DNA from: Suillus spraguei
Lineage: Eukaryota; Basidiomycota; Agaricomycetes; Boletales; Suillaceae
Length of the DNA stretch: 64,000 nucleotides
Reading direction: 5' to 3'
Assembly: GCA_016800925.1 (NCBI GenBank)
Contig: JABCPU010000101.1
Coordinates: forward strand, 1-64,000
This document shows, in pieces, positions 1 to 11,713 of this stretch (positions within the stretch are counted from its first letter, which is position 1; the number at the start of each line of letters is the position of its first letter). A model generated the notes under the pieces. It searched no databases and was not told the origin of the DNA. It saw only the letters and a program-made list of their open reading frames with translations. The position numbers and the translations under genes are program-made.

Positions 1-239
1 GTGCGGCCAGGAGAGGAAAGGAGGGCCAAGGTCCAAACCAGAGAGAAACGGGGAGGACACAGCCAGAGCAGGCCGCCAATACTGCCTCCAAGAATGAGGC
101 CAAGGAAGAATACACTTTTGTCACATCAGACATGTGGCGGCGGCAAAGGACCTCAACTTACCGCTTGAACGCCGAGGCGCCATTGTGGACTCTGGGCCAC
201 TCCCACTTCTGTCCTGACCAGAGTGGTTCCTGAATTATG

Positions 240-1114
240 TCCCCATATCTCCCAGGAGGTCTACACTGCTGATGGCTCAACTATTAGCGCAGTAGGAAGA
301 GGTGATGTCAAGATAGACTTACCTCTTGGAGACACACGCACCTCCATTACCCTGAAAAGCGCCCTTTATGCCCCAAGATGGCTTTCACCTTAATTTCAAT
401 GAATTGAATCACTGCCACAGGTCTAGCTGTTCATTTCGAGGGACAAATGTGCAAGATACTCTCACCTGGCCCACAGTGCACAGTCATTGCCAAGATCCCG
501 CAGGTAGAGGGTCTGTATGCCATCCTCAATCAGAAAAAGGAGTACGCCAATATTGCAAAGGCAAAACTTACTGTCTGCGAGATGCACCATGTCCTGGGCC
601 ATATCTCCCAAGCTGCTGTTAAGCAGATGTTTACCAAGAGTCTTGTCAGAGGTCTGGAGCTAGACTCAACCTCCGTACCTGAATTCTGTGAAGCCTGCAT
701 GAAAGCAAAGGCCAAACGTCAGCCATTTCCCAATGCCACAAAGACCTGTGCACTTGCCTATGCCGAGATTGTCCATACCGACCTCTGGGGGCCGTCCCAG
801 ACCACCAGTTTGGGTGGTTACTCTACTATATCAGTTTCACCGACGACTATAGTCGGGAAACTAAGATACGGTTCCTCAAACTGAAGAGTGAGGCACTCAC
901 GGCATTCAAGCAATACAAGGAAAACCTTACTCGTCAGCATCCTGGTGCATGCATCTGCAAGTTGAGGTCTGATTGGGGAGGCGAATATCTTAGTGCTGAG
1001 TTTGATAAGTACCTCAGGGACCAAGGCATAGAAAGAGAGCTCACCGTGCATGACTCTCTGCAGCAAAATGGCGTGGCCGAATGTCTCAATGAGACACTGG
1101 TGGTGCATGCATGC
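240..1114 (+). pseudogene. copia protease / GAG-pre-integrase / integrase, frameshifted
   Basis: The translation shows a protease-like stretch (ADGSTISAVGRGDVKIDL) near 265-320. A GAG-pre-integrase zinc module follows at about 580-710, with HHVLGH and then FCEACMKAK, the HHCC integrase finger. The integrase core begins with IVHTDLWGP. Near 825 the frame shifts and the core resumes as FTDDYSRETKIRFLKLKSEA, followed by SDWGGEY and LQQNGVAE with the expected Asp and Glu. The reading frame also changes near 390 and a stop interrupts the segment there. The 3' end is cut by the solo LTR starting at 1,115. Confidence 0.8.
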
Positions 1115-2707
1115 TGACACGCACCAAACTGGTCTGGTGCATGGCTGACTAAGCACTACTACAGCTGACAAATAGTACCAGGACTATAATACCTCAGTGT
1201 TCCTCTATTCAGAAATCAATCCATGATGCAGAATCGAAAGTTTCTTGTTGCTCGTAAAAGTTTGCTTATTATTTCTAATTCATTTTTCATGGGTGTGTTT
1301 ATGGATGTTTGGCTACAGAAACTACTTTATAAGATTCCCACAGATGTCAGGTGACCCCAGCAAAATAATTACATAGAGTTACCCTGCAGAGAATCCCATG
1401 AAACACACTATGATTCACTCACATCATTTCTATGCATCTACAAAAAGTGCAAATTTATGCTTCAAATATTACATAATTGATATTCCTCCTAGGATAGCCA
1501 CTAATAGTCACCTGATCTCAAATTTATGCATAGCCATCAATATCCCACATAACTTCTTCTCACACCTTTGAGAATATTAAATCAACTATGACAATATTCA
1601 ATAAATAGGGTAGGTCAGCACCCCTACAAAATGTGGGAAAACAGTAGCATAGCCATTCATTTTGTCTATATAATACCCACCTTTTTGTCAATAAAAGAGA
1701 GTTTTCTCCCCCTCAGAAATATAACTGAGAGTGAAGTGTGAGCAGCACTATCAGCACACTGTCAAGAACATTGTCAACAACAGCAAGATTGGAAGTCTAC
1801 ACTGTGAGATAGCACTACCTTGAGCTCACTGTGCTCAACAACTAGCAAGACCCTGAGCTCACTGTGTCTGACAACCAGCAAGACAACAAATCTTTTTTCT
1901 CTGACAAATTCATTCTAGTTTCTTTCATCATCTTCTCTCTGTTTTCTTTCTTTCTGTTGTCTGTTTCCTTGCTTCTGTTTCTTTTGAATCTTTCTCTTTT
2001 CTTCTTTTTCTTTCATTACTGGTCTCTCTCTCTCTTTCAAAGTTTGCTGGTGCTAAGTGTCCTTGTATTTCTGATATTTGTGTTGTCTCTTTAGTCCATC
2101 TAAGGCCAGAGTAGCTTAGTGAAAGAGACTTCAGAATTTGATAGCAACACTCTATCTCGCACATCTGAGTAGCGATACTGAGTTAAGGTCTTCACTGACT
2201 GATAGACTCTAGTTATTGAAAGGGGACTTGGTATTGAAATCCAAGGACGTCCATTCCTGCTAACTGCTTAATACTCATAGTGAGTTCCTTGGCAGCAGGT
2301 TCAATAGTAAGCTAGAGATCTCTGAAGTAGTGATCAGTCTTGACCAGGGATTCTACCTGCTTGTCTGAGAAGGTGATTGTTGTAACTTCCCACAAATTGT
2401 GGTAGCACAATTGTTGCAAAACACCTGCATTCCATTGGAGAGAGTAATTGGCCAGTTACTTCTGTTTCTTAGTTTGTTCGACTTCTGTGTTTTTCTTTGA
2501 AGTTTAGTTGTTTTGAGAATCTTTGTCATTGTCCAAGAGTTTGCTGATCTCACAGAAGTGACTCATTTGCTGACCATAGCCTGGGGAACATAAACAGCCA
2601 CCCACGTACAACCACGTTATCAGTCATTGGTATTTGTCTGAATCATTGACTGTGGGGATATTTGGTTTTATAGGTGTTTATCTATAGATCATCTATCTAA
2701 GAAGACA
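1115..2707 (+). mobile_element. solo LTR of the Gypsy-1 family, inserted in copia integrase
   Basis: This 1,593-bp segment begins TGACACGCACC and ends GAAGACA. It aligns along its whole length with the two LTRs that flank Gypsy-1 (4,887-6,481 and 18,163-19,763), with scattered differences. It carries the same TATATAA box (1,667-1,673) and AATAAA-like signal just downstream. The interrupted integrase reads on directly after it. A 4-bp duplication with one mismatch (ATGC before, ATGT after) is the best target-site candidate. With no internal region present, it is best read as the product of LTR-LTR recombination. Confidence 0.88.
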
Positions 2708-3188
2708 ATGTGCCATGCTTTTGGCAAGAGATTTGCCACAATTCCTGTGGGCTGAGGCCATCAATTATGCCGCCTGGTTGAAGAATAGGGTACCTACCAG
2801 AGCAATCCCTGACGCTATGCCCTACAAGTGGGTCCATAAGGTCAAGCCGGATCTGTCTCTAGCCCATGAGTTTGGTGCCAAGGTGTTTGTGCGACTGGAG
2901 GAGGCAGGCAAGCTTGAAGCTCGGGCTGAGGAGGCCATGTATATTGGCCCAGACACTGAAAGTAAGGCTTACCATGTCTATTGGCCTGCAAGACAACGAG
3001 TCATAGTAGAGTGCTGTAGAGAAACAATCCTGCCTGGGGGGACAGGTATAAGAAGCAGGGAGCAGTATGTTCAGCCCAAAGGGCTTCTGACTAGCCAAAA
3101 CTCAAGGGAAGGAGAGAGAACAGTCAAAGACAGTGGTAATGTTCACTTCAGAAAATTAGGTATCCAGGAGCTAACTAGTGAGCTATGA
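2708..3188 (+). pseudogene. copia integrase C-terminal part
   Basis: The open frame from about 2,715 reads MLLARDLPQFLWAEA then AAWLKNRVPTRA, the standard continuation of copia integrase after the catalytic Glu. It ends with the DTESKAYHVYWP and VIVECCRET block that normally leads toward reverse transcriptase. Similarity stops near 3,030. The rest of the frame to the stop at 3,186-3,188 looks like unrelated sequence. Confidence 0.8.
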
Positions 3189-3467
3189 AAGCTGCCAAAC
3201 CAGAAAAGCTACAGAGAGAAAAGCTACACAAGAACTCAAATGAGTGAGGAGCTATGGTAAGCTGCCCAGGAACTCAATCAAAAGAGGAGCTAACAGTACT
3301 GGAACTAAGTAGAATCCTTGGTGGTACAAAGAGTGAAAGGTAAGGTGCTTATGTAATCATCAAAAGTGCAAACCTAAGGTAAGGAAAGTCCAAGTATGAG
3401 ACACCATGCAAAAACTACCTTTTCAAGCCCAGCCTGAGTTTGTCTGTCACAGCGTAATGTCATTTTT
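3189..3467. other. non-coding spacer inside the copia remnant
   Basis: This stretch separates the integrase and RT blocks and contains repeated short motifs such as AGGAGCTA and GAACTCAA. I see no coding potential. It could be a small insertion or a decayed linker. Confidence 0.5.
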
Positions 3468-4082
3468 GTGCTACCAGACATCATCATTGCACCTGATGTC
3501 CTGGACGAGGGGGAGTCTAGCGCTAACAGCAACAGCAACAATGTCAGCGCAGATACGAGTGCGAAAGCACCTACTGTCCAGTCCATCCAGTCCAACCAAA
3601 ATGCCAACCTTACCCCAGAACCATGCGCAACAAGAGCTAGACCTGCTCCTGGGTATTACTCCCACCTGCAACAGGGGGAGAGAGCTGCCGTTGCAATAGG
3701 AACTCTGCAAAAGGCATCAGAACTCGACCTCCTAGATGAAGAAGCCCATATTCACTTAGCCTTGGCTGCCACCCAGCCTGAACATACCCTACAGCAGGCA
3801 CTGAACAGTCCTGATGGACCTGAATGGCAGGAGGCGCTAGACTATGAGATAAGTCAGTTGGAGAAACTAGGGACCTGGGAAGTGGTAGATGCACCTAGGG
3901 AAGTGAACATTATCCCCTGCCATTTTGTCCTTGCCACAAAATGTGGCCCTGATGGCGAGAGACTCAAGCTGCATGCCCACCTGGTTGCCAATGGCCAACG
4001 CCAAGAGTACGGCATTAATTATTTCAAAACCTTTGCCCCAACGGCCAATATGAGCACGATACATTGTAAAGATACAACCTAA
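3406..4082 (+). pseudogene. copia reverse transcriptase, N-terminal part only
   Basis: The frame 3,468-4,082 starts with a low-complexity Ser/Asn/Thr linker, then shows the RVT_2 entry region: EWQEALDYEISQLEKLGTWE, then LATKCGPDGERLKLHAHLVA and NYFKTFAPTANMSTI. The catalytic part of copia RT, with its YxDD motif, would follow but is absent. The frame ends in unrelated sequence at 4,080-4,082. Several positions usually Arg are Cys or His (KCGP, KLHAHL), as CpG-to-TpG transitions would produce. Confidence 0.82.
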
Positions 4083-4886
4083 CCTGGGCTGTAGATAAAC
4101 TACCTCCTAAGTTAGTGTGTAAGTCTTGCGCTCCGTCTAGTCTGCTTCACTTGTGAAAACAAGAGCGTTCGACCCTAAAGGGGGATGCCTATTAGTATGG
4201 TCAAGTTCAAGTCAAACTTATGTGCAAAAGAAGTGTCGTGGTCAGTGATGATGCCACCAGAACTAGTGTTGTGTGTAGCGGTGCTACCATGGTCGAGATA
4301 CAGTTAGAAACAGTTGCGTCGAGTGAGCGATGTCGAGTGATGATATCAGCGGTAATGGGAAGTTGCGAGTGGTGCGAAGAAACAGTAAAGAAAGCTGTGG
4401 TACTTTCAGTGGTAAAGTAGCAGTGCGTGAGAAGTTCAGTCAAAATAACAGTCAAAAGTTCAGCGGTATGCCAGCGGTAACAGAGAACGAGCATGATAGA
4501 TTAATGAGCGATAAGGAACTTTAAAGACTATGTCCACTGCTGGGTAGATCCAGAGCTAGACAATAATCCTGACCTATAGTACGTGCAATGGTGTAAAATC
4601 AGGTACTGTATCGTGCGGGGTATGTGGTGCTTATATCCTAATTCGTATGTACTCAGAATGCTCTAGGCGAGATCAGTAGCGCTCGACTGTAGTAACCGCC
4701 ATATGTAAACATAGCACAAGGTGCTGCGGCACAAGGCAACATGTAATAAGGCTTGCCATGGAATCAGTGATAACGAACATAAAACAAACGATGCACCAAA
4801 TGGAGCTATGCGAATGCGGCAAGGACATGGGAGGACATCGGTATGTGGAACATGGTGCGGTAGTCGGTATGGTGTGCGGTAAGCGT
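4083..4886. other. intergenic DNA between copia remnant and Gypsy-1
   Basis: I see no gene in these 800 bases. The open frames (for example 4,220-4,420) are short and have unlikely composition. The GTGATGATG/GTGGT-rich text may be a decayed element. No LTR ends, poly(A) or inverted repeats were recognised. Confidence 0.4.
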
Positions 4887-6481
4887 TGACACGCACCAAA
4901 CTGGTCTGGTGCATGGCTGACTAAGCACTACTGCAGCTGAAAAATAGTACCAGGACTATAATAGCTTAGTGTTCCTCTATTCAGAAATCAATCCATGACA
5001 CAGAATCGAAAGTTTCTTTTTGCTCGTAAAAGTTTGCTTATTATTTCTAATTCATTTTTTCATGGGTGTGTTTATGTATGTTTGGCTACAGAAACTACTT
5101 CATAATATTCCCACAGATGTCAGGTGACCCCAGCAAAATAATTACATAGAGTTACCCTGCAGAGAAACTCATGAAACACATTATGATTCACTCGCGTCAT
5201 TTCTATACATCTACAAAAAAGTGCAGATTTATGCTTCAAATATTACATAATTGATATTCCTCCTAGGATAGCCACTAATAGTCACCTGATCTCAAATTTA
5301 TGCATAGCCATTGATATCCCACATGACTTCTTCTCACACCCTTGAGCATATTACAAATCAACTATGACAATATTCAATAAATAGGGTAGGTCAGCACCCC
5401 TACAAAAATGTGGGAAAACAGTAGCATAGCCATTCATTTTGTCTATATAAGACCCACCTTTTTGTCAATAAAAAGAGAGATTTTCTCCCCCTCAGAAATA
5501 TAACTGAGAGTGAAGTGTGACCAGCACTATCAGCACACTGTCAAGAACATTGTCAACAACAGTAAGATTGGAAGTCTACTCTGTGAGATAGCACTACCTT
5601 GAGCTCACTGTGCTCAACAACTAGCAAGACCCTGAGCTCACTGTGTCTGACAACCAGCAAGACAACAAATCTTTTTTCTTTGACAAATTCATTCTAGTTT
5701 CTTTCATTCTTTCCTCTCTGTTTTTCTTTCTCTGTTGTCTGTTTCCTTGCTTCTGTTTCTTTTGATCTTTCTCTTTTCTTCTTTTTCTTTGATACTGGTT
5801 CTCTCTCTTTCAAAGTTTGTTGGTGCTAGTGTCCTTGTGTTTCTAATATTTGTGTTGTCTCTTTAGTCCATCTAAGGCCAGGAGTAGCTTAGTGGGAGAG
5901 ACTTTAGGGGTTGACAGTGACACTTGATCTCGCACATCTGAGTAGCGATACTGAGTTAAGGTCTTCACTGACTGATAGACTCTAGTTATTGAAAGGGGAC
6001 TTGGTATTGAAATCCAAGGACGTCCATTCTGTTATCTGCTTAATACTCATAGTGAGTTCCTTGGCAGCAGGTTCAATAGTAAGCTAGAGATCTCTGAAGT
6101 AGTGATCAGTCTTGACCAGGGATTCTACCTGCTTGTCTGAGAAGGTGATTGTTGTAACTTCCCACAAATTGCAGTAGCACAATTGTTGCAAAACACCTGC
6201 ATTCCATTGGAGAGAGTAATTGGCCAGTTACTTTTGTTTCTTAGTTTGTTTGACTTTCTGTGTTTTTTCTTTGAAGTTTAGTTGTTTCGAGAATCTTTGT
6301 CATTGTCCAAGAGTTTGCTGATCTCACAGAAGTGACTCATTTGCTGACCGTAGCCTGGGGAACATAAACAGCCACCCACGTACAACCACGTTATCAGTCA
6401 TTGGTATTTGTCTGAATCACTGACCGTGGAGATATTTGGTTTTATAGGTCTTTATCTATAGATCATCTATCTAAGAAGACA
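4887..6481 (+). repeat. Gypsy-1 5' LTR
   Basis: It begins TGACACGCACC and ends GAAGACA, 1,595 bp. It contains a TATATAA box (5,444-5,450), an AATAAA signal about 20 bp later, and a long C/T-rich tract (about 5,665-5,815). A primer-binding-site candidate lies four bases after its end. Small open frames inside it are not conserved as genes. Confidence 0.9.
5444..5450 (+). promoter_or_regulatory. TATA box of the Gypsy-1 LTR
   Basis: TATATAA occurs in the same place in all three LTR copies (1,667; 5,444; 18,720) and is followed closely by CAATAAA. This is the layout expected for the U3/R promoter and polyadenylation signals. Confidence 0.55.
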
Positions 6482-6485
6482 TTAT

Positions 6486-6503
6486 TGGAGCCCACCGCGA
6501 GGG
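6486..6503 (+). other. candidate primer-binding site of Gypsy-1
   Basis: The sequence TGGAGCCCACCGCGAGGG starts four bases after the 5' LTR. It begins with TGG, the complement of the universal tRNA 3' CCA. The tRNA cannot be named by eye. Confidence 0.55.
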
Positions 6504-6604
6504 GGTGGTTTATTTTTTTTACGCTCCTCAAGCACATTCAGACCAGTCTTATTGTTGTTGACCCACACACTTTCACTAAATCATAGCCCCTATCTATTGT
6601 CATC

Positions 6605-9537
6605 ATGAATCCAACAGCAAACCCAGGTGCAGCGTAGCTGCTCAAATTCAACAAGCCGCTCCTGCAAATCCTCCAGTTGCTCCTGTGCAAGTAGTGCAAC
6701 CTTACCAAATACCTCTTATCTTACCTTTGCCAGGAGGGAAGCATGCCCCTGAGAAGTTCAAGGGTAAGTATAACCAAGTCAAGAGATTTCTTCGTCACTA
6801 TGAGACATTATGTACCCAGTACCAGATAGCCACCGATCGGGAAAAATGCGAGAATGTTACCCTGTATTGTTCATCACGTATCACTCGACTCATAGAAATA
6901 TTGCCACACTATAGAAACAATGATTGGGCTGGATTGAAGGCAGACTTTCTCAGCTTCTTTGATGCAGACAAAGATGCCAAGAGGTACAAAGTTCGCAGCC
7001 TGGTTAGCTTTGTCAACAAACACCGCACTGCCTCTATACGAACATTGTCAGAGTGGAAGAAGTATACACGAGAATTTGTTGCCATAGGAGGGTGGCTGCT
7101 TGCTAAAAATAAGATTTCGAGCAATGACCATGCCACCTATTTTTGGAAAGGGATTCCCAAGGCATTACGTGCCAAAATTGAAACACGATTAATGGCACCT
7201 ACACCCTTGAGGGATATGACCACTCCTTTCCCTTTTGAAGAAGTGTCACAGGCTGCAGAGAAAATTTTGCAACGAGATCGCTTCGATACTGATTTGGTAT
7301 ACTCAGATACTGAAGATTCAGATAGTGAAAATTCAAATAGTGACACTGACTCAGAATCAGAATCAAGTACAGACTCAGAGGAGGAGCACTGGAAGAAAGC
7401 GAAATCTTCAAAGAGAGCAAAGCACAAAAAGCACTCATCTGTGAGCAAGCCCATCGTCCGTAAGACTCGCTTTGAAGATTCCAGCTCTGAGGAAGATGAA
7501 ACTCCTATTGTCAAAACTCGCAAAGCAGTGCAAAGGCAACGTGCCAAGTCAACTTCCCATGAGGAAGTTGAGAATCTAATTCAGCAACTTGGAAGGATGA
7601 GGATAGGTGATGCTAATTATAGCACCCTGTACTACAAAGCAATCACTCTTGATCCAGCAGTAAAGGATATCATTGAAAGCCCATTAGAAAGAAAGAAGAG
7701 AGAACAAGAAATGGGAATACGAGATTCTAGATTTCCTAGTGCCAGATTCACACCAAGGAACAATGGTTTTGGAGTGAATAACATTGGGAGTAGTGCTAAT
7801 AATAGGTACCAAAGTGCTAACAACCGAAATACTAATCCTAATACTAGCTACTCTACTAACTACCCCACTAACTCATCTGCATGCTTTGGCTGTGGAGAGA
7901 TAGGGCATGGGTTAGTAGGATGTCCAGTGATAGGGAAACTACTTACAGAAGGAGCCTTGAGGAAGTCGGATAATGGAAGGATCATGTTGCCAAACGGAGC
8001 ACCCCTAAGGCGATGGGGGACAGAATCATTAGCGACAGCATACGAAAACTGGAAGGAATCAGCATCCACTCACTTTATTACATGGGCGGAGGTAGAGAAT
8101 GCGAGTGAGAGAGAGGAAGAGCGTGAAAACTGTTGGGCATTAGGATACATGAGTAATGAAGAAAGTGAAGAAGAAGTAAAGACTTACCCAGTCTATAGGA
8201 CTCCGAAGGAAGGAACGCGAAGGAGAAACGAAGTGTTTGATGGAGTCTACCCTTCGAAAGGGCGAGACGTGAGAGAAGAACTAAAGAAAGAACAGCGTCA
8301 GCGTTACGAATTAAGAGGAGATAGGATGTACGGACCTGTGGGCAGACAGCACCCTGCAAAACCAGTAGAGGGTCTGACGGTCGAGAAGCCGGCGCAGTCG
8401 AAAGCACCAGTGCCCGAGGCACGAGAAGTTAAAGTAGTAGAACCTAAGAAAAAGTCTGAATCAGTAAGTATACCCCAGGGAAACCCCAGGGAAGAACAAT
8501 GGAACATACCTCTAGGAGCAATGAGAGCTCCAGAACAAGAAGGTAAGACGCGAGAAGGAAAAGAAAGAAGGGACGAACCGAAAAAGGGAAAGGCGCGAGA
8601 CAATGCGTCAACCATACAACCTGCTGATGAGCAGGCGCGGTATGATGGACAGGACGACGACGTCGTCATGGAAGACGAACCTATGGAAAAAGTAAAGGTC
8701 AGGGAGCAGGGACGAAGGCAGGACAAGAAGAATCAAAAGGACATACCGAAGGGGAGGGAAATGCCTCAGAAGCAGGCGGATCAAACGATCGATACTCGAT
8801 CGGGTATCCGAAGATCAGAATTAGCTGATGGAATCAATGCTAAATTAGTACTAAGCCGAATACTAAACGTACCTGTAGAACTTACTGCGGGAGAGATCTT
8901 GGGCGTATCTAAGGAGTTGTCAGGGCTGTTGGCCGAGTCGATCAGACCCAAAACAATGACAAGAAAGGAAACTCACCTAGTATTTGACCCGAACGAAGGG
9001 AGTGAGAATACAGCGGAAGGATTTAACGTGATGGGAAGTTCCGAATCACCATCAAAAGGTGCGTTAATAGAATTACCAATCAAAATTCACGGGAACAGTC
9101 TTAAAGCGGTAATTGATACCGGCAGTCAGCTAAATATAGTATCAGAGCACATGTATGAGAAATTCATTAAGCTCCCGATCAATAGGAGTAAAACTTTAGT
9201 ACTACATGATGCAAATGGCGGTACAGGACATCTTAAGGGTCTGGTTTCTCAGGTACCCGTAAAAATAGGCTCAGTACTTACAGTAGCCGACATATATGTA
9301 GGGGACTCGGTCCCATTTGATATTTTATTGGGAAGGCCTTGGCAAACTCACAATACAGTATCTATACACGAGCGCCCTACAGGCACATGGCTCGAATTCG
9401 GAAATAGTCCTACTAACGACGATATATCCGAAGTGTTAGTGGTTCCTTCCAAATACGGAAAGAAGCGGGACAACGGTGCGAAAGGCTGGAGTATTACATG
9501 TGCGGGTATCGCGGCAACAGCGCAGCACACCAAATGA
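6605..9537 (+). pseudogene. Gypsy-1 Gag-protease polyprotein
   Basis: The long frame 6,685-9,537 (950 codons) encodes a retrotransposon capsid-type N-terminus, an acidic Ser/Asp/Glu region, a zinc knuckle CFGCGEIGHGLVGC (C-x2-C-x4-H-x4-C, about residue 400), a charged linker, and an aspartic protease with the catalytic triad in VIDTGSQLNIV (about residue 811) and the flap-side DILLGRPW. The natural start is probably the ATG at 6,605, 124 bp after the LTR. That ATG is separated from the long frame by a one-base loss near 6,635, because without correction it meets TAG after ten codons. Gag packages the RNA and the protease matures the polyprotein. Confidence 0.85.
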
Positions 9538-10019
9538 ATTCTAAAAATAGTACTTACCTCATTACGGGGGTAATAGAAGCATCAGATACTGACGGAGAAT
9601 CTCAGCTGCGCAAGTACAACCCACAGAGGAAATTGGTAGACATATCACGCAGAACTATAGGTAGCATTGAAGCAATAGAGGCCTTACAGTTAATAAAAAC
9701 GTTAAAGGAAAGTGTAGTTACAAGAGCTATAAAAGAAACTACAATATTCAAGGGACCTACCAGAACTCGGCCCATCATGTCTCCCATCCGTTCTATTACA
9801 CTCTTCCAGCCCAATCCGGCTATGATCGAGTACGCCGGATCTAACGCTAAGCAACCGATGGTCCACCCCGGGCATCACTCCTTTCGGCACACGGCCAACG
9901 TGCAGTTTACACATTCCATTAATGGAAATCACGAGGCTGATTACTTAGCATTGAACGCCTCGCAGTTTTCTAAAATTAGGAACGAAGCCAGGCACATCGT
10001 AGATTACGTTCCAATATAG
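9498..10019 (+). pseudogene. Gypsy-1 polyprotein, post-protease segment in a shifted frame
   Basis: A 173-codon frame overlaps the end of the gag-protease frame by 40 bases. It starts in the same codon context, so it looks like the continuation of the polyprotein after a frameshift. No domain is recognised. Its last residues, DYVPI, are followed by a two-base shift. The third frame then runs on with VVHANFAAQDVISQSGN, again suggesting one ancestral reading frame broken by indels. Confidence 0.5.
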
Positions 10020-11713
10020 TAGTACATGCAAATTTCGCCGCTCAAGATGTAATATCTCAAAGCGGCAACGTACTTATACCTGCCTTCGAGCTTCCGATCG
10101 ACGCAAGACAAATTCGATCACCTACTCCCCTTGCCTTCGCCAAGCGACTCACGCCTGGCCGTTCTTCAAAGCCTACGACGCAGCAGTCAAGCGCTCTATG
10201 GGCCTTGGCTCTACCCTCCTTCCCACTATCGACTTCAACGACCTCGCCCCACATGGCGCCTGCCGACATCTTAGAGTTCCCGGGAGCAAACACCCTCGGA
10301 ACGGCGCTTCATTTCCGGCCGCAGATCCATCAAGTGCCCTTGCGCCCAAGATATTGCCTCTTACCCCGACAACCTTAAGGACTTCAAGGACGAGACAGCA
10401 TCCCGCCGGTCCCTGGAGAGAGAAGTAAAAGAGAGTATGGGTGTAGAAGAGAGTATGAAGAGGAAGGAGGTATCTACTACAGTGTCTCTACCTACGCCGC
10501 CAGGGTATGCATCACCAGGCCCTCTCCATCTCTTCCCTCTAACACCCTGACCCAGACGCCCAAGGCTTCAGAGGCGAAGGTCGCCTCTGAAGCCACGCTC
10601 TTCCACCAAGCCCTTGTTGTCAAGACATGGCTCGTTGCCCTCAATAAAAGCGCCGCTGCGTTTGGGCACACGAAGTCGAGCTCAACGGTCCCAGAGGAGG
10701 AACTCTCGGACGACGACTTGTTCCTTGACTGCAGTAACTCTTCCTCGTCCTGTGCCGACGAAGAGGAGGACGCCGTCTTCCTGCCCTCTGCGCAGCCCGT
10801 ATCCACCAAGCTTGCTCCTCGTGCCACCCTCACGCACATCAAGAAGCTCGCAGAGGATATCTCTGACCCGTGGTCGCGTAAATATATTCCCCAGCTCGTC
10901 TCTTCCCTTACCTTTACTCAAGATGCTGAGGCGCTTGAGGAGCCCGACCCAGACAACGACATCTTCGACCGACTCGCGCCTGTCCCATTCGGCCTCTCTT
11001 ACAGCGACCAGACCTACCAGCGTCTCCCCTTCCACGGCCACTACGACCCTATCTCCTCCCAGCGTCTTACCTCCCTCTGCAAATTCCTAACCGGTATCAT
11101 GGCGTCTCATGCCGTCCGCGAGCTCGGGCTTGAGCATGCGGCGTTTTACACTACCCGCCCTAGCTGCATCTATCACTACGACACCTCGACTTACGAGGCA
11201 CACGTCCCACGAGGCAGGAGCCGCCTCTACCGTCGCATCGAGGAACTCAAGACTATGCGCTCCGCCGCACGCACCATCCTTCAGCTCACCCATGGCACCC
11301 TTACTCCAGTACAGTCCCAGGAGAGCATGCAGGATCAGATGATCCTCATCATTGTGGATGGTGTGCGCTGCATCCCAGCAACCGTCACTCGCGCTACTTT
11401 CTTCATGCAGCTATGCCCCTCTGCTAACCCACTCTTCACTCTCGAGGAGGTCGCGTTTTTGCGCACAGCTGCAGGATTTTTTAGGTTCTTTGGGCATTTC
11501 ACTCTCGCAGACTCTATTGACGACTTACTCCAAAGCTTCCTCCCTGATGAGGACGTCGTTCACACCTTACTCCAGCACTACTTACTCGACGATCTTCACG
11601 GGACGGGCGTGGAAGCTTCCACAAGCATGAACCATGTCTTGTCAGTAACAGAGTCCAAGTACGAGCGTTCCTCTCCTCGTTTTGAACGCAACGGCCCTTA
11701 CTTCTTAGAATAG
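10018..11713 (+). pseudogene. GC-rich coding block between protease and RT of Gypsy-1, unknown function
   Basis: One frame is open from about 10,018 to 11,713 except for a single TAA at 10,376-10,378, which could derive from CAA. The longest uninterrupted part, 10,379-11,713, is about 444 codons and uses mostly C or G in third positions, unlike the AT-richer gag and pol around it. It shows a Ser/Asp/Glu-rich segment, then an apparently globular C-terminal part with [26 protein letters not shown]-like hydrophobic strands and [10 protein letters not shown]. No retroviral or host domain was recognised. No ATG begins the frame and it has no clear introns. It may be a captured host gene or a lineage-specific element protein. 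The function is unknown. Confidence 0.55.

Larger units (their letters stand above)
1..4082 (+). mobile_element. Ty1/copia retrotransposon fragment, degraded and interrupted
   Basis: Three blocks of copia polyprotein lie in order on the plus strand: protease/GAG-pre-integrase/integrase (about 240-1,114), integrase continuation (2,708-3,030) and the start of the copia reverse transcriptase (about 3,440-4,075). No LTR of its own, no gag start and no RT catalytic region are present. The element was already broken, and a solo LTR sits in its integrase. The order and motifs match copia rather than gypsy, because integrase precedes RT. The element appears to end abruptly just after the TFAPTANMSTI motif near 4,065. 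Confidence 0.85.

Noticed and set aside
1864..2094. Hydrophobic ORF in the LTR (also at 18,920-19,150)
   Set aside because: It arises from a C/T-rich tract in the LTR, is broken in the third LTR copy, and has no domain.
5880..5945. tRNA-like A-box text (TAGCTTAGTGGGAGAG) in the LTR
   Set aside because: No B-box at the right distance and no cloverleaf can be drawn. It is part of the LTR repeat.
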